Shown piece after piece: positions 1 to 5,919 of a stretch of 9,991 nucleotides of DNA. Origin of the DNA: CAYWNA01 sp964459305 (GTDB taxonomy: Bacteria; Planctomycetota; Planctomycetia; Pirellulales; Pirellulaceae); contig CAYWNA010000374.1 of the NCBI GenBank assembly GCA_964459305.1, forward strand, positions 1-9,991, in the 5' to 3' direction. How positions within the stretch are numbered: the stretch's first letter is position 1; each line of letters begins with the position of its first letter. The translations under genes were made by a program, and so were the position numbers. Under the pieces are notes generated by a model. The model was not told the DNA's origin. It did no database searches and worked only from the letters and a program-made list of their open reading frames with translations.

Positions 1-858
1 GTCCTCCAAATCGAAGATCGCTTGACGGCCGATCTCGTAGCAGTAGATCAGCCCGTCGGGCATTGCCCCATGAAGCAAGCTGAGGGTCACACCAGAGTAC
101 CGCGGATGGAACAGACTGCCCTGTCCCTCGACCACGATCGCGTCGTGGTGCTGGTTGGCCAGCACGAGCTTTTCCGCCGCACCGGCAACGAAATCGGAGA
201 TCACACGGTCCACCGCGATGCCGCTTCCGGCAACCATGATGCCCGTCTGACCGGTGGCCACAAACGCCGCGTCGACATCCGCTCGCTTCAACCCCTCGGA
301 AACCTCGACCGCCGTCACCATCTTGCCACTACTACAGTCGTTAGCGATCGTATGCAATCGCAGGCATCCTTGGCGAATCCCCTGGCGGCTGGACACGTCG
401 TGCTCGTCGTTGTCCCGCAAATCGACCAGGCGTGCGCCGTGCAGTTCAGCAGCCTCGACGAACGCCGGATCGTGTTTCAGGAAGTCGTGCAAGCCCGATA
501 CGACCGTCATCCCGCGGCGGATCGCTTCCAGCACGATCGGATGCCAATGCTTTGGGATCTTGCCGCCCGGCGGAGCAATACCCACCAACAACGTATTCGC
601 GTCCGGCGCATCGGCCAGCGAGGCCACCACGGGGATATCGCCGCCGACGTCATACAGATCGGCACATGTTTTGCCCGCCGATTGACCATCCAGCACTGCG
701 GCGACTTCCTCAGGCCGGTAGCGGATGACGCAGATGGCCGTCTTGGCGGTGTGCAGGTCATTGTGCCCATCAGTCAGAATGACCATGCGACGAGGCTGCG
801 GCGGCATGGCCAGTGTGCTTTCCGGAAGCGATAATTCGTCTTCGTGTTCTGAATTCAT
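1..858 (-). CDS. DUF1611 family protein, DgcN-like (3' end beyond window)
   Basis: This reading frame stays open from an ATG at 858-856 to the left edge, giving 286 residues without a stop; family members usually have about 330-380, so the C-terminus is missing. The N-terminal half (residues 25-140) has the DUF1611_N pattern: GIAPPGGKIPKHWHP at 93-107 and the helix before VVSGLHDFL at 119-127. It is followed by a P-loop-like segment NDCSSGKMVTA (173-183), matching the family's usual TDC-x-x-GK-x-TT, and then VATGQTGIMVAG and VVEGQGSLFHP. Characterised relatives (DgcN) act as D-glutamate N-acetyltransferases, working with the racemase DgcA. Here that role is inferred from family only, and no dgcA is visible in the window. 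The gene lies 127 bases downstream of the helicase on the same strand, so co-transcription is possible. The start is uncertain: only a weak GGAA precedes the ATG, and Met18 or Met25 could be used instead. Confidence 0.85.
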   Translation of the reverse strand, partial: MNSEHEDELSLPESTLAMPPQPRRMVILTDGHNDLHTAKTAICVIRYRPEEVAAVLDGQSAGKTCADLYDVGGDIPVVASLADAPDANTLLVGIAPPGGKIPKHWHPIVLEAIRRGMTVVSGLHDFLKHDPAFVEAAELHGARLVDLRDNDEHDVSSRQGIRQGCLRLHTIANDCSSGKMVTAVEVSEGLKRADVDAAFVATGQTGIMVAGSGIAVDRVISDFVAGAAEKLVLANQHHDAIVVEGQGSLFHPRYSGVTLSLLHGAMPDGLIYCYEIGRQAIFDLED

Positions 859-985
859 AATCTGTGTTCCGAATGATGGAATCAGCGTTCGAGTCAGTCT
901 TGGCGTGCGGCAATTCATCGCCGCTTTCCACATTGCGTTTGTAACCTTAGTGCCCTTGCACGTCTACAGGCTCAGAGATGCTCGC

Positions 986-3298
986 CTATTGCGTCACTTC
1001 CGCAACCGAGCTTGCCTGCTCGAGAGCCTTGTCGGTGCTCGTGGGGTCGACGACTCGGCAGGTTTCCGCCAGGCGGTCCGCAATATCTTGCAGGTCGTTT
1101 GCCCATTCGTCTTCGTCCACGTCGGGTGGGCAAAGTTGCTTGAACTCGAAGACCAGCAGGATCAAACGCAAGAGATGACGGAAGATCATCCCTTCCTGCT
1201 TCTGCAGTCGCTTGCTGGTAACGTATTTGTTGAAATCGCCGCCAAACTCCAATATCTCGCCGGCCGCCCATACCGACTGCGTGTACACGTCGTGAACGCC
1301 TGGGAAATCGTAGTTGAAAAGACGCCGCAGCTTCTCGGCCAGCGTCAGCACGAACACCCGTTCCTCCTGAAAAAGACGCCCGCGTTCCTGTTCCGGGTCT
1401 CGCTCCTCGCCTGCCCCCAGTTCCTCCGCCGATGCCAATCCCAGTTGCAGCAGGCGGACATCCAGCCGCAACGTTGCCAGCGGGCCGGGCGGCAACTCCT
1501 CCTGAGATGGTACCCGCACGAAATGCGCCACTGAACCAGGCAGCTCCAGCACGCTCTCCATGGCCTGCAATCGCTCGTTCCGATCCGCGATGCCCAACTG
1601 GTTGACCAGGAAGATCCCATACAGCGGATGAATTCCGCGCAGCATGGAAAATTTCTCCAACGCCGGTGTCGGACGTGCGAACACTGGCTTATATGGCGTC
1701 AACTGGTCCTCCGCGTCCGCCCCCTTTTCTGCTTCCACGGCGGGTTGGGCCGATGACTCCTCGTCCTTTTCTTGTTCCTGAGGTTTTGGTTCCAATTCGA
1801 CGTAGCCGGCCGTCCAAAGGATCATCAGCATGCGATCCAGTTCCTTTTGGGCCGACTCTAGCCGCCGGCTGTCCATCAGCCGTTTGCCGACCAACTCGCG
1901 CACTCGATCCACTTCCGGTGATATTTGCAGCATGTGGGCCAGAAGACGCCAAGGTAGCGCTCCTCGGCTGTACAGTTTTCCCGGCGGTTCCGTCGTCAGT
2001 TTTCCGAACTGACCTTCGGTCCAATACTGCTGATTCGTCCGCCGCTTTGGCATTTTTTTCTTCAACGCCTTCTTGGCTTTCAGCAGTCCGGGGTCCTTGG
2101 TGTCTTCGGGAATCCGATCGAATTTCTGTCGCCAACGCAGAATCTTCACATCGTCTTCGTGGGCCAGCGCGAAAACGTAGCCCTGCGTGTCGAACTGCGG
2201 CCGCCCGGCCCGACCGAACATCTGGTGGGCGGAACTGGCCATGATCAGCTTCTTCTTGTCCGGCGGCCCTTTCATCAAGTTTGGCAGGACCACGCTGCGG
2301 GCAGGCAGATTGACGCCGGCAGCGAGGGTCTCGGTACACACGGCCACCGACAGCAGCTTGCGCTGAAAAAGGTCCTCGACGATTCGCCGGTACTTGGGCA
2401 ATACGCCCGCATGATGGACGCCCACGCCGCGCAACAGGACTTGCTTCAGTTTCGGGCCGGCTCCCTGCGACAAATCAAGTTGCTGAAGCTCCTTGGACAG
2501 TTGGGCTTGCTGACCGTCGGCCAGCAGTCTCTTACCTTTGATCTGCTCGGCCACGTTCCAGCACTCATCGCGATTGAAGCAGAAAACCAGTGCCGGCGTT
2601 CTGCGAGCTTCCTCGTCGCCGGCAGCCATTTGCTCCAGGTGCTCGCTGAGCAGCATGTCGCCCACCCACGCGAACGTCAGCGGCACTTTACGCTCGTCGC
2701 CCTGGACCAGCTCCAACCGACGGTTTTGGCGATGCCCGAGCCAGTTCACAAACTCCAGGGAATTCCCAACCGTGGCCGACAGCAGCAGCAAGCGTACGTG
2801 CTCCGGCAGCAGCCCCAGTGTGAACTCCCACACGATGCCTCGTTCCGGGTCGTTGAAGCTGTGGAATTCATCCATCACCACGGCGAATACGTCGTCGAAC
2901 TCAAATGTCCGGCTCAGCAACCGGTTCAACAGGATTTCGGCGACCACAACCAGTACGGGAGCGTCCGGATTGATGCGACGATTGCCTGTGACCAGACCGA
3001 TCTTGCTCATCCCAAATCCCCAGCGGATCGCCAGATCCTGCAGGTCTTCCAGCTTCTGATCGGTCAAAGCGATCAGCGGTGTGGTGTAGTAAAGCCGCTT
3101 ACCCGTGCGCAACGCCTCGTAAACCGCGGCTTCGGCGATCAGAGTCTTGCCCATGCCCGTCGGCGCGCAAACCAGCACGCCTTGCTCGGACGTGAACCAA
3201 GCTAGCAGGGCCTCCTCCTGGACTGGATACGGCTCGAACTGCAGTTGTTCGAAGTACTCGGCAGCGATTTTGTCTCGCGCTGATGGCTCGTCATGCAT
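986..3298 (-). CDS. Ski2-like DExH-box helicase
   Basis: This is a complete 770-residue superfamily 2 helicase. The motifs occur in order: a Q-like PVQEEAL at 25-31, motif I APTGMGKT at 45-52 (ATP binding), motif Ia TTPLIAL at 72-78, motif II DEFH at 143-146, motif III SAT at 174-176, motif IV ALVFCFNRDEC at 236-246, GVGVHHAGVLPKYRR at 291-305, motif V TETLAAGVNLPAR at 322-334, and motif VI QMFGRAGRPQFD at 359-370. The spacing, HHAG and QMFGRAGR are typical of the Ski2/Mtr4/HelY group, which unwinds RNA or DNA using ATP in the cytoplasm. Residues 405-430 are very lysine-rich (KKALKKKMPKRR), and an acidic low-complexity linker lies near 510-535. The remaining 230 residues match no domain I can name, so the substrate is unknown. 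The ATG at 3298 gives the natural start just before the Q-like region. No good Shine-Dalgarno is visible. The stop is TAG at 988-986. Confidence 0.93.
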   Translation of the reverse strand: MHDEPSARDKIAAEYFEQLQFEPYPVQEEALLAWFTSEQGVLVCAPTGMGKTLIAEAAVYEALRTGKRLYYTTPLIALTDQKLEDLQDLAIRWGFGMSKIGLVTGNRRINPDAPVLVVVAEILLNRLLSRTFEFDDVFAVVMDEFHSFNDPERGIVWEFTLGLLPEHVRLLLLSATVGNSLEFVNWLGHRQNRRLELVQGDERKVPLTFAWVGDMLLSEHLEQMAAGDEEARRTPALVFCFNRDECWNVAEQIKGKRLLADGQQAQLSKELQQLDLSQGAGPKLKQVLLRGVGVHHAGVLPKYRRIVEDLFQRKLLSVAVCTETLAAGVNLPARSVVLPNLMKGPPDKKKLIMASSAHQMFGRAGRPQFDTQGYVFALAHEDDVKILRWRQKFDRIPEDTKDPGLLKAKKALKKKMPKRRTNQQYWTEGQFGKLTTEPPGKLYSRGALPWRLLAHMLQISPEVDRVRELVGKRLMDSRRLESAQKELDRMLMILWTAGYVELEPKPQEQEKDEESSAQPAVEAEKGADAEDQLTPYKPVFARPTPALEKFSMLRGIHPLYGIFLVNQLGIADRNERLQAMESVLELPGSVAHFVRVPSQEELPPGPLATLRLDVRLLQLGLASAEELGAGEERDPEQERGRLFQEERVFVLTLAEKLRRLFNYDFPGVHDVYTQSVWAAGEILEFGGDFNKYVTSKRLQKQEGMIFRHLLRLILLVFEFKQLCPPDVDEDEWANDLQDIADRLAETCRVVDPTSTDKALEQASSVAEVTQ

Positions 3299-3419
3299 GG
3301 AACTTCAATCGTCGAATTGCGAAAAGCGGGAAAACCGTGCGCAGTCGGCCTTCATTCTATGCGATCGGGGTCACTCTTCCCATTGGATACTTCCATCGTT
3401 AAGCAACATGTCACGCAAT

Positions 3420-3544
3420 GCTAAGGCAACTCGCAATTGATAGCCTACCCGTAGCCGAACTCGCCAGAGTTTGGTCAACTCTCCAAAGTCTGGCGACTTC
3501 GGCTACAAGACGCGGGTAGTCTATTTCCTGCGACTTGCCTAAGC
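3420..3544. repeat. Long imperfect palindromic element (family A)
   Basis: The core arms are 3451-3474 (begins GTAGCCGAACTCGCCAGAG) and 3483-3506 (ends GGCGACTTCGGCTAC). They are complementary at 22 of 24 positions around an 8-base loop. The symmetry continues outward: CTACCCG at 3445-3451 pairs with CGGGTAG at 3513-3519, and GCTAAGGCAACTCGCA (3420-3435) mirrors the stretch ending TGCGACTTGCCTAAGC (3529-3544) with two mismatches. The mismatches keep the palindrome without making it exact. This suggests an old, decaying MITE- or REP-like unit rather than a terminator. It lies in the gap between the divergent helicase and secreted-protein genes and contains no ORF. Confidence 0.8.
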
Positions 3545-3594
3545 ACTTGGGCGTAGGGCCGGGTTCGGCGGCCTTCCTGGCTATTTCCCGCTAA

Positions 3595-3613
3595 CGTGGC
3601 GCCCCGTGCCACG
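3595..3613. other. Short hairpin in intergenic DNA
   Basis: CGTGGC at 3595-3600 and GCCACG at 3608-3613 form a 6-bp GC-rich stem around a 7-base loop. No T-run follows on either strand, so it is not a classic intrinsic terminator. A second small inverted repeat follows (CTTGAC at 3619-3624, GTCAAG at 3645-3650). Function unknown. Confidence 0.35.
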
Positions 3614-3845
3614 ACCCGCTTGACACTTGAGGACGTTCAATTCCGTCAAGAGTCGGCCCCGCCCGGCATGTACAGTTCTATTCAAGCCTTTCCTCTCCGG
3701 AAAGTCGTAACTAGCAATCACGTAGCCACTTGCGCGCGCTATAGAGCGTGAGCGTGCAAATCTATCCCTGTGGAAAAACTGTCAGCAAACTCGTAAGCCG
3801 TTGACACGTGGACGTTTCCGAACCGCGGGCCGGCGAGCCAGCGGA

Positions 3846-3880
3846 GCGCTATGCTGCAGGACCACGCACGATAGCGCACC
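3846..3880. repeat. 35-bp direct repeat, copy 1
   Basis: This copy begins GCGCTATGCTGCAGG and ends GATAGCGCACC. It matches copy 2 (3919-3953) at 30 of 35 positions. Four of the five differences are G to A or A to G transitions in the direct comparison, so the copies have drifted by substitution only. An inverted partial copy (TGCGGTATAGCGC, 3891-3903) lies between them, and the GCGCTATA core also occurs at 3736-3743. The stretch has no open reading frame of note. Confidence 0.7.
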
Positions 3881-3918
3881 AACGGAGGGCTGCGGTATAG
3901 CGCTCCACACGCACCCGC

Positions 3919-3953
3919 GCGCTATACTGCAGGGCCACGCACAATAACGCGCC
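3919..3953. repeat. 35-bp direct repeat, copy 2
   Basis: This copy begins GCGCTATACTGCAGG and ends AATAACGCGCC. It is 38 bases after the end of copy 1 and in the same orientation. See copy 1 for the comparison. Its start fuses with an alternating GC run (CCCGCGCGC), and the region just downstream contains GGCCGGC and a CACTCC/GGAGTG hairpin (3988-4006). Confidence 0.7.
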
Positions 3954-4240
3954 GCGTCCCATACCGTCGGCCGGCGCAAGTGCTTGCCACTCCTCCGTTT
4001 GGAGTGTACGCTACCTCTTCGGAAGCACGCGCACTATCGTACGGCGATCCGGAATATCAACACAGAGTGTGTGCAGTAGAAATACTTAGTTCTCTCGGAC
4101 AGTTGCTCGGTCGAACGATGCAAGTTTCAGACTCGCGCGAACAAGCGCAAGCCGTAGGCATCGAACGGTGTGAACCTCTCGTTGGGAACGATCCTAGGCC
4201 AGTCACACGTGGACTCCTAGTTCATATTGCAGACGGGATC

Positions 4241-5468
4241 ATGAAACGGCAGACCTTGCTTCTATTTGTTATCGCGTTTTGGTGTCTTCCTGCGCGACAG
4301 GCCGTCAGTTGCCCCCACTGCAATATCCACAACCTGCTGGCTGAATCTGTACAGGAATCGACAGACGTCTTTCGTGGTGAGGTTCTTCGCCCGGTCGGTC
4401 GTTATAGAGCCGAAGTCAAGGTCCTCAACGTCTTCCGGGGCACGCATGAAGTTGGCTCGACAGTGACAACCCGAGTATTCCGACTCAAATGGCATGTCGG
4501 CGACAAGTTCGTTTTCTGCGAAACCAACTCGATATCGGGTACGTTTGGAACGCTCGACCTCGAAATTGAGGACGAGATTCTGTTTCTTGTTCAGGGGAAA
4601 CCCGACATTCGCAGCATGGAAGAGGCCATCCAGCGAGTCCAGGGCGTGAGCGTTGAGACTCAGAAGAAAGGGATGGAATACATCGCTGACCATCACGCCG
4701 CCGCTCTGAAACCGCTCATCACGGAACTGAACTCCCTCATGCCCCAGGTCTTTTCCAACGAGGAGGTATTCTTCGGCGAGCACCGACTCGCCAGAAGCAC
4801 TCTTGCTCAAGCCCACGGACGAAGGGAGAGACTTCGTGTTCTCCCAATTTGATGCGTTCCCAAGCGGGCAATCATCACCCTTCGCGTGGGATGCCTCCCT
4901 GCTTTTGTTCTTGGGGGCAATCGGCGTGTCGCTCGTCCTTACGGTTCTTCTTTGGCTTGCAACCCGATTCTTTCTTCGCCGGCCGTTTCCGCATAGTGTA
5001 CGGTCTCTATTGATTCTCGTGGCGTGCACGAGCACGATCCTCATATGCGCAGCATGGTACGCTTATCCAGTGCCTTACAGTCCCTCCTCACGTGGCGTCT
5101 TCCTGAGGGATATGCTGCGCGCGACACAGAGCCATCAAGAGTTGTCGGCTGTTGTACGGGAACGCATGTTTGATATGTGCTCGACGCGAGAAGGCTCTGT
5201 GTTGGCCGAGGCGGTTTACGCGATGGTTCTCGCGGGGGTAGCTACTCCAGACCAACTGCAAACGAAGCTCACAAGCGAAGAGTCGGCCGATATGCTGGCT
5301 TTGGGGTTGTTTTACGCTGGTAACCATGAATCTGCTTGGTGGCAAAGGGGGCAAGCCCGCGCCTTTTGGGACAGAGCGCTTTCAGTCGCGCAGACCAGAA
5401 GGCTGAAAACGGCCATTTCTAAACGGATACGGGCTTCAGAACGATTCTGGAACCGGGGCCCGGGGTAA
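4241..5468 (+). pseudogene. Secreted/membrane CPHC protein gene with +1 frameshift
   Basis: I read this as one gene split between two frames. The first part (4241-4852 if read alone) starts with a signal peptide MKRQTLLLFVIAFWCLPA, and the mature region would begin at or near CPHC (residues 24-27). It is followed by a beta-rich stretch with VFRGEV, AEVKVLNVFRGTHEVG and VGDKFVFCE, which resembles TIMP/OB-like small secreted domains; that fold is an inference. The second part (to TAA at 5466-5468) has no ATG start and opens at a TTG at 4803. It carries two membrane helices (about residues 218-240 and 254-274) and a helical tail. Omitting A4793 joins GEHRLA to EALLLKPTDEGRDFV smoothly and gives about 408 residues. 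Without it, frame 1 ends in an arginine-rich tail (HGRRERLRVLPI). The cause could be a real mutation, a sequencing error or, less likely, programmed frameshifting. Function unknown. The ATG at 4241 is chosen over 3980 because of the signal peptide. Confidence 0.65.
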
Positions 5469-5480
5469 CGACCCGTTACC
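5464..5480. other. Perfect hairpin overlapping stop codon
   Basis: GGTAACG (5464-5470) and CGTTACC (5474-5480) form a 7-bp perfect stem with a 3-base loop that includes the TAA of the preceding gene. No T-rich tail follows, so termination is only possible, not shown. Confidence 0.35.
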
Positions 5481-5593
5481 TGCGGCATTACGCCCCGAAA
5501 ACCGCCCACGCGATCCCAACGCGACTCGACACTTGCCCAGGCATCCTTCGGCGCGGTACGCTAATGGGAGCCTAAAAACGGAGAGAACCAGGC

Positions 5594-5670
5594 GATGGAC
5601 CCAAGCGGGAATGGCGGTTGGGCTCTGGGATGAAAACAACGTGACTCGGCGCCATTCCCACTGGGTCATC
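5594..5670. repeat. Imperfect inverted repeat, possible structured RNA
   Basis: The left arm 5594-5616 (begins GATGGACCCAAGC, ends GGGAATGGCG) and the right arm 5650-5670 (CGCCATTCCCACTGGGTCATC) are complementary except for small bulges. The 33-base loop contains a further GTTG/CAAC pair (5617-5620 and 5637-5640). The three possible reading frames here are short and not protein-like, so an RNA hairpin or the remains of a mobile element is more likely than a gene. Neither is established. Confidence 0.45.
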
Positions 5671-5803
5671 TTGGCCGTTATCTGCCTCCGAGACCGCGAC
5701 GGGCAACCCCAAAAAGCCGCGTTCCATCAACCTAGCAGAATCCCGAGAGGCCAAAACCGTGGACGATCTTTGGGCGAAGTACGAGGAATGGTTGTGCGGC
5801 TAG
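5645..5803 (+). pseudogene. Possible C-terminal remnant of an unknown gene
   Basis: This frame is open for 52 codons between TGA at 5642-5644 and TAG at 5801-5803. Its end reads like real protein (ESREAKTVDDLWAKYEEWLCG). It has no ATG, GTG or TTG start, and the neighbouring frames upstream contain stops, so at best it is the tail of a degraded gene. The TAG is followed almost at once by the repeat sequence at the assembly gap. I do not recognise a family. It may be chance. Confidence 0.2.
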
Positions 5804-5819
5804 CGCCGACGGGGTCAAC

Positions 5820-5919
5820 NNNNNNNNNNNNNNNNNNNNNNNNNNNNNNNNNNNNNNNNNNNNNNNNNNNNNNNNNNNNNNNNNNNNNNNNNNNNNNNNN
5901 NNNNNNNNNNNNNNNNNNN
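5820..5919. other. Assembly gap (100 N)
   Basis: Exactly 100 N is the conventional placeholder for a scaffold gap of unknown size. The 14 bases before it (5806-5819) and the 14 after it (5920-5933) are identical, CCGACGGGGTCAAC. The two contigs therefore end in the same repeat, and the true gap may be nothing, one element or many copies. Confidence 0.97.

Larger units (their letters stand above)
3299..4240. other. Gene-poor intergenic region with repeats
   Basis: This 942-base gap separates two divergently transcribed genes. Apart from the palindromic element (3420-3544), the small hairpins and the GCGCTAT repeats (3736-3953), I see no gene. An open frame does run from 3980 into the downstream gene. 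Its first 87 codons have no domain-like character and precede an obvious signal peptide, so I treat them as noncoding. Promoters for both flanking genes must lie here, but no -35/-10 pair is clear enough to call. Confidence 0.6.
5469..5819. other. Gene-poor stretch ending at assembly gap
   Basis: These 351 bases follow the frameshifted gene and contain only the inverted repeat at 5594-5670, the doubtful 52-codon stretch, and the contig end. The last 14 bases (5806-5819, CCGACGGGGTCAAC) are the outer end of the repeat that resumes after the gap. Confidence 0.5.

Noticed and set aside
22..834. 270-codon open frame on the plus strand over the DUF1611 gene
   Set aside because: It is antisense to a recognisable P-loop protein and has a His/Arg/Gln-rich composition typical of shadow frames.
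2159..3205. 348-codon plus-strand open frame over the helicase
   Set aside because: Antisense to conserved helicase motifs; no domain seen.
3354..3382. Possible minus-strand promoter for the helicase (TAGAAT with TGGGAA 17 bases upstream)
   Set aside because: The -10-like box is acceptable but the -35 box matches only 3 of 6 positions; such matches are common by chance.
3420..3544. CRISPR array or bidirectional terminator
   Set aside because: There is one long palindrome rather than regularly spaced identical repeats, and no T-tracts flank the stem.
3688..3704. Hairpin CTTTCC/GGAAAG as a terminator
   Set aside because: The stem is only 6 bp and no T-run follows in either direction.
3980..4240. 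Upstream extension of the secreted-protein frame (87 codons before Met at 4241)
   Set aside because: The frame is open by chance. It would bury a clear signal peptide in the middle of the protein, and the residues have no domain-like pattern.
4262..5044. 260-codon minus-strand open frame opposite the CPHC protein
   Set aside because: The plus strand has a signal peptide and membrane helices. The antisense frame spans the frameshift but shows no domain.
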